A stretch of 64,000 nucleotides of DNA from Anaerolineae bacterium. GTDB lineage: Bacteria > Chloroflexota > Anaerolineae > Anaerolineales > Anaerolineaceae. The position numbers and the translations under genes are program-made. The stretch lies in the NCBI GenBank assembly GCA_013314735.1, contig JABUFD010000002.1:372001-436000 (forward strand), given 5' to 3'. Below the pieces are notes generated by a model. The model saw only the letters and a program-made list of their open reading frames with translations. It was not told where the DNA came from and ran no database searches. Positions 7,986-16,074 of the stretch are shown one piece after another. How positions within the stretch are numbered: the stretch's first letter is position 1; every line of letters begins with the position of its first letter.

Positions 7986-8873
7986 ATGGCAGACCAGACG
8001 ATTGTCAATTATGACCTGTTGAGCCAGTTTGAGAAGGTGTTTGACACCCAGCAAGAAGAGACCAGCCGCGATATCAGTGAACTCCGCCAGAAGGCGCAGG
8101 CACTCGAGAGCGAGTGGATCGGTCAGGCAGCTGATAAATTCTTTGATGAGTTTTATGAAGAACTGATGCCCGGAATGGATCGGCTGCGCCATGCCTTCCA
8201 GATCACGGCCGAGGTGTTAAAAAAGATCGCCAGGGTCTTCGATGAAGCCGAGAACGAAGGCGCCCAATACTTCCGCGAGGACAGCCTGGAGGGTGGCGAC
8301 GGCGGGATTGATGTCACCGGCCTGGATTTTAATACCTTTGGCGGTATCGGTGGTACCACACCAGAAAGCGGCGGGATTGATGCCACCCGGATCGATTTTA
8401 ACGCGTTTGATGGGATTGAAACCGGCGGTTCGGGGGGCGGTGGTGGGCAATCCGGTGGTGAGCAGGGGACATCCGGCCAGGGACAGGTCTTTGACAATCC
8501 ACAGGACCAGCCGTCTGAATTCGGGGATCAAAGTCAATCGGGTGGGATGGCTGGCGGAGGCGGCGGTGGCTCGCAGGGCGGTGGAAATGACCAACTGCGG
8601 ATGGGAGTGGGCACTGGCAACCAGGTGGGCACAGCCGGGCAAGAAACCGGAGGCGGTTCGGGCAGCCAGATGGAGGACCATATCTATGAATCCGGTGGTG
8701 GCGGTGGCGGTGGTCAGCAAAGCCAGAATCAGGCCGCACAGGGGGCCGGGCAGGAGGGGACGGGTGACCAACAAGGTGGAAGCGTATTAGGCGCAGCCGG
8801 GGCCGTAGGGGGGATGGCGGCAGCGGCCGGAAGCATACGAAACGCTGGAAAACGCAAGAAAGAAGATGAGTAA
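7986..8873 (+). CDS. WXG100-type protein with long Gly-rich C-terminal tail
   Basis: 295 aa. Residues 1-100 form the WXG100 helical hairpin with W44-I-G46 at the turn, and Y95-F-R-E-D99 fits the YxxxD/E secretion signal of type VII substrates. Instead of stopping near residue 100, the protein continues into a 195-residue low-complexity tail. The tail begins with two copies of a GGID(V/A)TxxDFNxF unit, 23 residues apart (about 107 and 130), then Gly/Gln/Ser-rich sequence, and ends with an Ala/Gly hydrophobic stretch and a basic KRKKEDE end. It may be a secreted substrate or a structural tip protein. Antisense and shifted ORFs over the tail are by-products of its GGN codons. Confidence 0.85.
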   Translation: MADQTIVNYDLLSQFEKVFDTQQEETSRDISELRQKAQALESEWIGQAADKFFDEFYEELMPGMDRLRHAFQITAEVLKKIARVFDEAENEGAQYFREDSLEGGDGGIDVTGLDFNTFGGIGGTTPESGGIDATRIDFNAFDGIETGGSGGGGGQSGGEQGTSGQGQVFDNPQDQPSEFGDQSQSGGMAGGGGGGSQGGGNDQLRMGVGTGNQVGTAGQETGGGSGSQMEDHIYESGGGGGGGQQSQNQAAQGAGQEGTGDQQGGSVLGAAGAVGGMAAAAGSIRNAGKRKKEDE

Positions 8874-8994
8874 CACTGGAAAGGAGGTTTCTATCGATCC
8901 AACACAGGCTCATTCACAAAACTTCAACGATATAACGAGAACGAATTCTCAAACTCTCACCAAATTACAAGAAAGGATCAGGACCTATGGCTGA
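8866..8994 (+). CDS. Candidate 42-aa protein overlapping both flanking WXG100 genes
   Basis: The ATG at 8866 overlaps the end of the preceding gene (stop 8871-8873), and its TGA at 8992-8994 overlaps the next gene's start (ATG 8987), so the ORF fills the gap exactly in the manner of translational coupling. The product is hydrophilic and helix-prone (SQNFNDITRTNSQTLTKLQ, then ERIRTYG), much like one arm of a WXG100 hairpin. The upstream AAGAAAG is only a moderate ribosome-binding site, and an internal AAGGAGG is not near a start codon. It may be a real small partner or chance. Confidence 0.35.
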   Translation: MSNTGKEVSIDPTQAHSQNFNDITRTNSQTLTKLQERIRTYG

Positions 8995-9295
8995 TAATAC
9001 GCAGGTCAATTACGATATCCTGGAAGGCATTGAGAAACGATTCGAAAATGCCTCCAGCGAAACGACCGCCAATATTTCCCAGTTTCGCCAGAAGGTGGAG
9101 GAACTGCATGGTAATGGATGGGTCGGACAGGCAGCGGATAAGTTTTATGCCGAGATGAATGATGAAATCCTGCCCGCTGTCCAGCGGTTGGCCGAAGCTT
9201 ACGGCACGGCAGCCGAAGTGTTGAAGAAAATCCGTGAAACGTTCAGCAGCGCTGAAGAAGAAACCCAGGGTTACTTCAATGCGCTGGGTGAATAA
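8987..9295 (+). CDS. WXG100-family protein (EsxA-like)
   Basis: 102 aa, the standard WXG100 size, with W45-V-G47 between two helices. The N-terminus (MADNTQVNYDILEGIEKRF) and the stretch GQAADKFYAEMNDEI closely follow the preceding Gly-tailed protein, so the two are paralogues. Such proteins form helical-bundle dimers that are exported by, and activate, the FtsK/SpoIIIE motor. AGGATCAGG precedes the start. No YxxxD/E signal is seen at the C-terminus, which ends YFNALGE. Confidence 0.9.
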   Translation: MADNTQVNYDILEGIEKRFENASSETTANISQFRQKVEELHGNGWVGQAADKFYAEMNDEILPAVQRLAEAYGTAAEVLKKIRETFSSAEEETQGYFNALGE

Positions 9296-9306
9296 GGAGG
9301 TACCGA

Positions 9307-9600
9307 ATGGCTGAAAAAATTCGCGTCAATTACGAAGCACTGGAAGAAATGGCGAACATCTGCATGAAAAACTATGAGAACCTGGAACAGGTTCTGACCA
9401 ACATCCGGCAGATTGCCAACCAGCTCACCAGTGAAGCCCTGGTGGGGGATGTCGGGCAGGCATTCAGTGATGCCCTCACCGGTCCGTTCTCCAACTCAGT
9501 TAAAAAACTGGGCGAGAAATTCAAGGAAGTCTCGGATGATATTCACGGCGCCATCAACGATATGAAGTCGGCTGACAGTACCGCTGGCGGAAATTTTTAG
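9307..9600 (+). CDS. WXG100-like protein lacking the Trp
   Basis: 97 aa of two helices with a short central turn. The turn reads L45-V-G47 in place of W-x-G, followed by DVGQAFSDAL, which aligns with GQAADKF in its neighbours. An AAGGAGG lies seven bases before the ATG. Loss of the Trp is known in the partner subunit of some heterodimeric pairs, so it could pair with one of the neighbouring WXG proteins. Confidence 0.75.
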   Translation: MAEKIRVNYEALEEMANICMKNYENLEQVLTNIRQIANQLTSEALVGDVGQAFSDALTGPFSNSVKKLGEKFKEVSDDIHGAINDMKSADSTAGGNF

Positions 9601-9610
9601 GAGGTAAAGC

Positions 9611-9943
9611 ATGATCGGAAGAATTATTCGAATTGCCCGTTCCATTGTACGGGGGATCATCAACCAGATCAAACAGCAGGTGAACATGATCCAGAACATG
9701 GTGACATCTCCGTTGCGCACCATTGTCAGCGAAGTCACGGGCGGCATCTGGAAGGGGGATGGTGCTGACCGCTTTGTGAACGAGATGACGTCCGAAGTGA
9801 TTCCCGCCCTGACCAACATTGCCAACGTCAACATGAGCTTCGGGAACCAGATCGAAAAGGCACTGGACCGGATGGATCAGGCTGAGCAAACCGCCAAGAA
9901 CCTGGTCAATCCGCTGCATGACCTGTTCAGCAAAATCTTCTAG
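9611..9943 (+). CDS. WXG100-like protein with basic N-terminal helix
   Basis: 110 aa. W47-K-G49 followed by DGADRFVNEM marks the WXG turn, and helices lie on both sides. It differs from its neighbours in a strongly amphipathic, basic first helix (MIGRIIRIARSIVRGIINQI) that could lie on a membrane. AGGAGG precedes the ATG by six bases, and the gap to the previous gene is ten bases, so it is cotranscribed. Confidence 0.75.
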   Translation: MIGRIIRIARSIVRGIINQIKQQVNMIQNMVTSPLRTIVSEVTGGIWKGDGADRFVNEMTSEVIPALTNIANVNMSFGNQIEKALDRMDQAEQTAKNLVNPLHDLFSKIF

Positions 9944-9958
9944 TAGGAGTGAATCATT

Positions 9959-10255
9959 ATGGCTGATGAAGTATATATGGATATTCCCCAGGTTGAACGA
10001 ATGGCCAAATCATTCGATACCTTCGGCGATACACTCGAAATGGTCTCGAAAGTGCTGCAAGGGATCAGTATTACCCTGAAAGTCAGCGCATTTCTGACCC
10101 TGGGTGGTTCCGCTGCCGCGGCGGCGATGATCGACCGCATCCAACCCCGCTTGAAGAAGCTGGGTGAGAAAATGGTGGAACTGTCCGGCGATATCACCAG
10201 TGCGGTGAAAGCGTACCGGGACGGTGACCTGTCTGGTTCACGTCGATTTGTTTGA
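9959..10255 (+). CDS. Small helical protein, divergent WXG100-like
   Basis: 98 aa beginning MADEVYMDIPQVERMAKSFDTFG. The size and two-helix layout match WXG100 proteins, but there is no Trp-x-Gly; the middle holds a hydrophobic Gly/Ala stretch (SAFLTLGGSAAAAAMIDRI). The C-terminal helix is GEKMVELSGDITSAVKAYRDGD. It ends the run of small genes, and a 150-bp structured gap follows before the machine genes. It is similar to WXG/LXG-accessory proteins of Gram-positive type VII loci, but the assignment is by context. Confidence 0.6.
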   Translation: MADEVYMDIPQVERMAKSFDTFGDTLEMVSKVLQGISITLKVSAFLTLGGSAAAAAMIDRIQPRLKKLGEKMVELSGDITSAVKAYRDGDLSGSRRFV

Positions 10256-10271
10256 TTTAAAATTCAGGAGA

Positions 10272-10346
10272 AGGACTGGCATCCCCGTGGTGTCTGGACC
10301 GTTTTTTTCGCAATGCGCGAGCAAAGCAACAGGATATGCCAGTCCT
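10272..10346 (+). other. Long-range inverted repeat between substrate and machine genes
   Basis: AGGACTGGCAT (10272-10282) pairs perfectly with ATGCCAGTCCT (10336-10346) across a 53-base loop. The loop itself contains a seven-T run and a smaller TCGC/GCGA hairpin. The outer flanks (GAGAA and TTCTC) could extend the stem after a bulge. It may attenuate transcription between the abundant small proteins and the motor genes, or protect the 3' end of the upstream mRNA. Confidence 0.6.
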
Positions 10347-10408
10347 GTTCTTCTCTTATTGACAGTATGATTCCAACCTTGACCGGTTCCCAGGGAAAGC
10401 GATAGCCC

Positions 10409-11479
10409 ATGAAGCGAATATGCCAGAAATGTAATGTCATCTCCCATGACCTGAACTTATGGTGCCAGGAAAAAGATTGTCCCGCAGAGGATGCCACGGA
10501 AATATTTGACAATGGTGAGTGGTTTGGGCCGATGGAGATTGTGCAGCCGATCGCGATCAACCGGTCTGCCATCATCTACCAGGCCCGCAGGGGCGAGGAA
10601 CTGGTCTTGCTCAAGGTCGCCAACGTTGGGTGTGAACAAAAGTTAAAAAGCGAGGCGAAAGCGTTCCTTGAACTGGCAAAAGTCGGGCAGCACCCTTGCC
10701 TGCCAGTACTGCTGGCAGCGCATCCCAACGGTGACCTGGCGCAGCATCCGTATGGTTGGACCGTGATCAATGGCCGGGTCAAGTTTTACATGGTCTTTGC
10801 CTATGCGGAAGGCGCGTTGCTTTCAAATCTGCTGCTGAAAAACCCGCAGCCATGGTACCAGCACGCAGCATGGATTGTCTTGAGCATTGCTGATGCAGTC
10901 CTGTACTTGCACAAGGCCAATAAATTGCACCTGTGCCTGAAGCCGGATATGGTCCTGGTACGCTATGACAAGCAAGGTTACCCGCGGCCGTTGTTGCTGG
11001 ATTTGGGGGTCAGTGATCCTGGCCCGGCGATACCCGCCTTCTGGGATGAAAGTTATAACCTCCCGGCATATACCGCCCCGGAAATCCTGAATGGGCGCGG
11101 CCCGGTCAGCGCGGCCACAGATGTCTATGGGCTGGGTTTGCTGCTGTACGAGATGCTCGCCGGCCATCCCGCTTTCGAGTACCATTTGAAACGGGAAAAA
11201 TTGGTGATCCACCATGTGCAGCAGGGAAAACATGCACCCAGCGGCAGGATCGATCTGACACATATCCCGGATGTGGTCGAAAAAGCGATCCAGATGGAGC
11301 CAGGCCTGCGGTATAGCGATGTAGGCGCTCTCTTCGCTGCACTCAGCCCCGTGTTGCCCAAACTGCCGGCAGAGCAAAAACCCAAGAAAATGAATTGGCG
11401 GGTGCTGTTCATTATCCTGGGTACGTTGCTGGCGATCTCGCTCCTGTTGGGATTGGCGATCGCCATGGTACCGGTATAA
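10409..11479 (+). CDS. Membrane-anchored pseudokinase with N-terminal zinc ribbon (EssB-like role)
   Basis: 356 aa. A four-Cys zinc ribbon (C5, C8, C19, C24) is followed by a protein-kinase fold (about 40-300) and a C-terminal membrane helix (about 331-351). The kinase Lys is kept (LLKV, K69), as are the APE (223-225) and the subdomain IX Asp (D238-V-Y-G). But HRDLKPEN reads HLCLKPDM, replacing the catalytic Asp with Cys176 and the Mg-binding Asn with Met181, and DFG reads DLG. It should not phosphorylate. Firmicutes type VII systems contain EssB/YukC, a single-pass membrane pseudokinase; the same combination here, just upstream of the motor gene, suggests the same role, though EssB has a domain beyond the helix that is missing here. 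Confidence 0.8.
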   Translation: MKRICQKCNVISHDLNLWCQEKDCPAEDATEIFDNGEWFGPMEIVQPIAINRSAIIYQARRGEELVLLKVANVGCEQKLKSEAKAFLELAKVGQHPCLPVLLAAHPNGDLAQHPYGWTVINGRVKFYMVFAYAEGALLSNLLLKNPQPWYQHAAWIVLSIADAVLYLHKANKLHLCLKPDMVLVRYDKQGYPRPLLLDLGVSDPGPAIPAFWDESYNLPAYTAPEILNGRGPVSAATDVYGLGLLLYEMLAGHPAFEYHLKREKLVIHHVQQGKHAPSGRIDLTHIPDVVEKAIQMEPGLRYSDVGALFAALSPVLPKLPAEQKPKKMNWRVLFIILGTLLAISLLLGLAIAMVPV

Positions 11480-11532
11480 ACAGGCTGCCGCCCGTTTTTC
11501 TTATCTCGTGAATAACCAGGAACAGGTGTCCC

Positions 11533-14500
11533 GTGACAGATAAATTCTTCATTGACCGCCCCCCTCGTGTTGAGCCAGAGCTTCCCTCCGGCATTTACTC
11601 CATTCCCAACCCGCCGGATATTGAAGATGACCCGCGCCAGGTGATATCCCAGGCGATGCTGCCCATGATCATGATCCTCGGCTACGTGCTGGTATCCTTG
11701 TTTGGGCAGGGCCGGAATATGCTGATGATGATCCCGATGATGCTGTCGGTGATCGCCTCGGTGGCACTGGCGTTCTATACGATTGCACAAACCCGCAAGA
11801 AAAAAGAGGAGATGGAAGGGGCTTACAAGCGGCGCATCAGTGAACTGCGGCGCAAGATGGAAAGTGAACACGAACAGCAGCGAATTTATTACTTTCATAA
11901 TTACCCTGAACCAGAAAAAAACCTGCAGATGGCGGCGGACATCAATCGCGCGGTGGAAGAGCGCATTGAGGATATCCGTTCCGGCACGCGGTTATGGGAA
12001 CGGCGCCCAACAGACCACGATTTCCTGTACCTGCGCCTGGGATTGAGCAGCCGGGCATCGAGTGTAACTTACAAAATTTCTGAAAACGAAAAGACTGATA
12101 GCTCCCTGATGTTGGAAGCGATCCGCCTGGCTGAAGATTCACGGATGTTGTTTGATGTGCCGGTAACGATCCCGCTCTTCGCTCAGGTGGATGAGTCCGA
12201 ACAAAAGAAAGTGGAGTCAAAAACTGAGGATGTGGGTGGGGCGAAATCCGATGTGCAATCCCAGGAAAGCAAAGGAATCACGGTGCGGCATGCGCTCGGG
12301 ATCACCGGTTCTTCCAAAGAAAAGCTGTATGCCTACCTGCAGACTCTGCTGATCGATTACACCGCTCACCACAGCCCGCAAGATGCGATGCTGTACGTTG
12401 CAGGGACGAATGAATCCCGGATGAACTGGCGTTGGGCATATGCCCTGCCGCACTGCAAAGAGGCCGACCAGACTTCAACCTTGTGTTTTGAGGAAGAGGA
12501 ATTGCCGGATGAGAACGAAGTTGATCGCATGCGCTTGTTCTGGCGCAACCTGCGTACCGTGTTGGAACGACGGCGGATGCGGCTGCAGGACCGTGAAAGC
12601 GGTGCTGATGTGCGCCTCCCGTTCTTGCTGGTCGTGGTCGATGTGCAAACTGCAACGCCGGGGTGGTCGGCGCTGCATGATCTGGAAGGGGAGGCAACGA
12701 TCTCGACCATCCTGATGGATGGTCAGTTGCTGGGGGCAGGGATCATTTTCCTGGTGCCGGAACGCGCCAAAGTGCCCAGCCGCTGTAACGCGGTAATTGA
12801 GGTGGATGAAGGCAGTGATCCTTATTCTGCCGTATTCCGCTACGCTGAAACGGGTTTTAACACGCTGCGTTACGTGGGAAACACCAACCTGGTGCCCAGC
12901 CAGGAAATGGCAAGGAATTTCTCCCGCCACCTGGAACCACTCGACATTCGGCGTGGGTATGGTTCTTCTCTGGCTTCTACGGTGACACTCCTCGAAATGT
13001 TGAATGTAACCACGATTGAAGAATTGTTGACAATGGCCCGAGAGAACTGGCAGCGCAGTATGCAGCCCAACGTGGCGGATTGGCTGTACACCGCAGTTGG
13101 TTTGCTGTCGGGCAATGAACCACGCGTACTCAAGTTTTCTGCCAAGGCTGATGGTGTGCATGGTGTGATCGCCGGTTCGACGGGTTCGGGGAAGTCTGAA
13201 CTGCTGATGACTCTGATCATCGGCCTGGCATTGAATTTCAACCCGGATGTGTTGAACTTCGTCCTGATCGACTACAAAGGTGGTGCAGCCTTTGAACCCT
13301 TTAAGCGCCTGCCGCACAAGGTTGATATTGTGACCAACCTGGATTCCTCGGCAGTGGCACGCGTCTTCGCCTCGATCATCGCCGAACTCGACCGCCGCCA
13401 AAAATTGAATACATATACCAACTCCAAGGATATTGTGCATTACCGCAAAAAGGGGCTCAACCTGGATCCCAAGCGCCCGCCATACCCGCACCTGTTCATC
13501 ATTATCGATGAGTTCGCGGAAATGATTGCTGGTAATGCTGAATACAAGGCGCAGTTGGAGTCGATCACCCGCCTGGGGCGTGCCCTGGGTGTGACCCTGA
13601 TCCTCGCCGCCCAGCGTCCAGCTGGCATCACCGACCAGATGAGAGCCAATATCAAGTTCCGCATCTGCCTGCGGGTGGAAACCCCTGATGACAGCCGTGA
13701 GGTGCTGAGGCGCGCTGATGCCGCCTTCCTCCCCCCTGGGATTCCCGGTCGCGGTTATTTACAGATCGGGAACGAGAACATTGAGTTGATCCAGACTGCC
13801 TACACGGGGGGTGATTATAAAGGACCGCAGGAGGAAAATGTATCACCGAACGTGATCTGGCTCGATCGTGCGCGTAAATCTGAGGCGCAAAAAGCGGCTG
13901 AACCCCCCAAGCTGTATGACGTGGTGGTGGAGATGCTCAACAACCTTGCCGAGCAGGAATCGCGCCCCCAGTGGCGGCCATGGCCGGAGTTTCTGCCCAA
14001 CCAGAGTGGCAATACTGTACTCACACTGAGTACTCCGGTCGACACAGCTTACATGAATGATGACGATGTCGACCTCCTGCGCGGTGGTGAAACCGAACAA
14101 ACTGGGCGGCCGATGCTCAACCCGCGCTCCACGGTGATCTGGGAGGATGATTTTGATTGGCACGGCATTGGCTGGGGCAAGACTGCGATGCGGCCGCTGA
14201 TCGGGCTGATAGACAACCCCTACCAGGCCAGCCAGAAACCTTTGCTGATCAATTTCACTGCCGGTCATGCGGTCATTTTTGGCGCTTCCGGGCGTGGCAA
14301 GACCACCTTCTTGCGTACCATCATTACCAGCCTGGCCCTGACACATTCGCCGGATGAGCTCCATATTTATATATTCGATTTTGGCGGCCGGGCACTCACT
14401 TTCCTGGTCGATTTGCCGCATGTGGGGGCGGTGATCACGGCAGAAGAAGAAGAACGCGTGTTGCGTGGCCTGCGAAAGGTGAATGAGATTGTAGAGCAGC

Positions 14501-16059
14501 GCCAGGTGTTGTTCAGCGAGGCACGGGTTAACAGCCTGGATTCGTATAACCTGGCTCATCCTGACAGCCCCTTACCAGCGGTACTGGTGGTGCTGGACAA
14601 CTTTGCAGAATTCAAGGAATATTATGAAAACCTGATGGGACCGCTGACCTCGATCATCCGCGAAGGGCGCGCGTACGGGGTGCACTTCCTGATCTCGGCT
14701 GACATGCCAAATGCGCTCTCAAGCAAGCTCTTCAACCTGATTACCGAACGCTATACGCTGAAATTGTCGGATCCGACCGAGTACAGTACCATTGTCGGGC
14801 GCGGAGTTCCTGCGGACCTCAGCCCGGTGCCGGGGCGCGGTTATGTGCGCGTGGGGAACCAACCGCTGGAATTCCAGACCGCTCTGACCTTCCCAACCAC
14901 AGAAAATGATCCGGATGGGATGGCGGAGATAGGACGGATGTGCAAGCGGATGAGCGCGATATGGGCTGAACGCTGGCAGGGCGAAAAGCCGTCCACGATC
15001 GAAACCCTGATGGTCCGCCTTTCGTTGGATAACCTGTTGCTGCAGGCGGAGATTCCCGCTACCCGTCGCCTGAACGCGATCATCGGCATTGATGACCGCT
15101 CCCTCGAACCCGCGGTGATCGACATCGAACGCCAGGGTCCGCATATGATGGTGATCGGGCAGCCTTTCTCCGGAAAAACGACGACCCTGCGTACTCTGAT
15201 CCTATCCCTCACCTACCATTATTCCCCGGATGATGTGATGATGGTTCTGATCGATTATTCACGCAAGTTATGGAAAGGCGGGGAAACCTCGCTGGCAGAC
15301 CTGCCGCATGTGGTGCAGACTGTGGAAGAATTGGACCAGCTCGATCTCTTGCTGGCCAACCTTCAATACGAATGTGCCGATTTTGATGCGCACCCCAAAC
15401 GGCGTAAGGTTATGATCTTTATCGATAATTATGACGCCTTTACCGATGAATCCAGCCGCAAGAAAAGTGCCTTCTTTGAATCCACCGCTGCGCTGGTGCG
15501 CAAATACCAGACGGCAGGTGTGTACATGGTGGTGGCCGGGTCTGTTTCCATCACCGGTTCCTCTGATGATTTGCGGAAGGTTTTTGCGGCCCCCAACTTC
15601 GGGATCGCACTGAAGAGTGCCGATGCCGTCAACCGACTGTATGGGAAGTTCCCGCGTAGCCTGGCTGACAGCGAATTGCCCCAGGGACGCGGCTTCACCG
15701 TACAATCCGGGATTACCAAGATGCTGCAAATCGCCACCCCCTACGCCAATGATGAAGATGTCGAGGGTTCGATGGACAGCTGGGTGCGCAAGATCCAGAA
15801 ACGCCATCCTGTTGACAGGGCGCAATGGATGCGGCCGGCAGAAGAGATACCAGGCGAAACCAGCGGTGAAGAAAAACCGGCGGTAGCTGTGTTGACCTCG
15901 AGTCGCAATATGGCCAAATATGATCTGCCGGCAATTAAGAAAGCTTTGCTCGAAAACGGTTTTCCGGAAGAGATGCTGGCGATCCTTTCAGATAGTGATA
16001 TCGTGGAGACAGCAATCGGGATGGGCCTGGCAGCGGATGACACTGCCCCCACCCAATAA
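11533..16059 (+). CDS. Type VII secretion motor, EccC/EssC-like FtsK/SpoIIIE ATPase
   Basis: 1508 aa from a GTG. Two membrane helices (about 41-58 and 63-84) are followed by three FtsK-type ATPase domains. Walker A motifs are GSTGSGKS (548-555), GASGRGKT (917-924) and GQPFSGKT (1209-1216); the matching Walker B Asp residues are at about 659 (IIIDEFAEM), 1022 (VVLDNFAEF) and 1298 (FIDNYDAF). This three-motor layout is diagnostic of EccC/EssC, the hexameric engine that recognises WXG100 substrates and drives export. Unlike Firmicutes EssC it has no N-terminal FHA pair; FHA domains are instead found on two separate proteins of this operon. Only the first domain keeps the full DE Walker B pair. 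Confidence 0.95.
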   Translation: MTDKFFIDRPPRVEPELPSGIYSIPNPPDIEDDPRQVISQAMLPMIMILGYVLVSLFGQGRNMLMMIPMMLSVIASVALAFYTIAQTRKKKEEMEGAYKRRISELRRKMESEHEQQRIYYFHNYPEPEKNLQMAADINRAVEERIEDIRSGTRLWERRPTDHDFLYLRLGLSSRASSVTYKISENEKTDSSLMLEAIRLAEDSRMLFDVPVTIPLFAQVDESEQKKVESKTEDVGGAKSDVQSQESKGITVRHALGITGSSKEKLYAYLQTLLIDYTAHHSPQDAMLYVAGTNESRMNWRWAYALPHCKEADQTSTLCFEEEELPDENEVDRMRLFWRNLRTVLERRRMRLQDRESGADVRLPFLLVVVDVQTATPGWSALHDLEGEATISTILMDGQLLGAGIIFLVPERAKVPSRCNAVIEVDEGSDPYSAVFRYAETGFNTLRYVGNTNLVPSQEMARNFSRHLEPLDIRRGYGSSLASTVTLLEMLNVTTIEELLTMARENWQRSMQPNVADWLYTAVGLLSGNEPRVLKFSAKADGVHGVIAGSTGSGKSELLMTLIIGLALNFNPDVLNFVLIDYKGGAAFEPFKRLPHKVDIVTNLDSSAVARVFASIIAELDRRQKLNTYTNSKDIVHYRKKGLNLDPKRPPYPHLFIIIDEFAEMIAGNAEYKAQLESITRLGRALGVTLILAAQRPAGITDQMRANIKFRICLRVETPDDSREVLRRADAAFLPPGIPGRGYLQIGNENIELIQTAYTGGDYKGPQEENVSPNVIWLDRARKSEAQKAAEPPKLYDVVVEMLNNLAEQESRPQWRPWPEFLPNQSGNTVLTLSTPVDTAYMNDDDVDLLRGGETEQTGRPMLNPRSTVIWEDDFDWHGIGWGKTAMRPLIGLIDNPYQASQKPLLINFTAGHAVIFGASGRGKTTFLRTIITSLALTHSPDELHIYIFDFGGRALTFLVDLPHVGAVITAEEEERVLRGLRKVNEIVEQRQVLFSEARVNSLDSYNLAHPDSPLPAVLVVLDNFAEFKEYYENLMGPLTSIIREGRAYGVHFLISADMPNALSSKLFNLITERYTLKLSDPTEYSTIVGRGVPADLSPVPGRGYVRVGNQPLEFQTALTFPTTENDPDGMAEIGRMCKRMSAIWAERWQGEKPSTIETLMVRLSLDNLLLQAEIPATRRLNAIIGIDDRSLEPAVIDIERQGPHMMVIGQPFSGKTTTLRTLILSLTYHYSPDDVMMVLIDYSRKLWKGGETSLADLPHVVQTVEELDQLDLLLANLQYECADFDAHPKRRKVMIFIDNYDAFTDESSRKKSAFFESTAALVRKYQTAGVYMVVAGSVSITGSSDDLRKVFAAPNFGIALKSADAVNRLYGKFPRSLADSELPQGRGFTVQSGITKMLQIATPYANDEDVEGSMDSWVRKIQKRHPVDRAQWMRPAEEIPGETSGEEKPAVAVLTSSRNMAKYDLPAIKKALLENGFPEEMLAILSDSDIVETAIGMGLAADDTAPTQ

Positions 16060-16074
16060 GGCAGGATGTGAGAC

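Noticed and set aside
8153-8913. Several overlapping ORFs in both strands over the Gly-rich WXG100 tail
   Set aside because: Low-complexity GGN codons give open frames in all phases; the WXG frame alone has domain support and operon spacing.
10359-10390. TTGACA as a -35 box for the pseudokinase gene
   Set aside because: No acceptable -10 hexamer lies 16-18 bases downstream.
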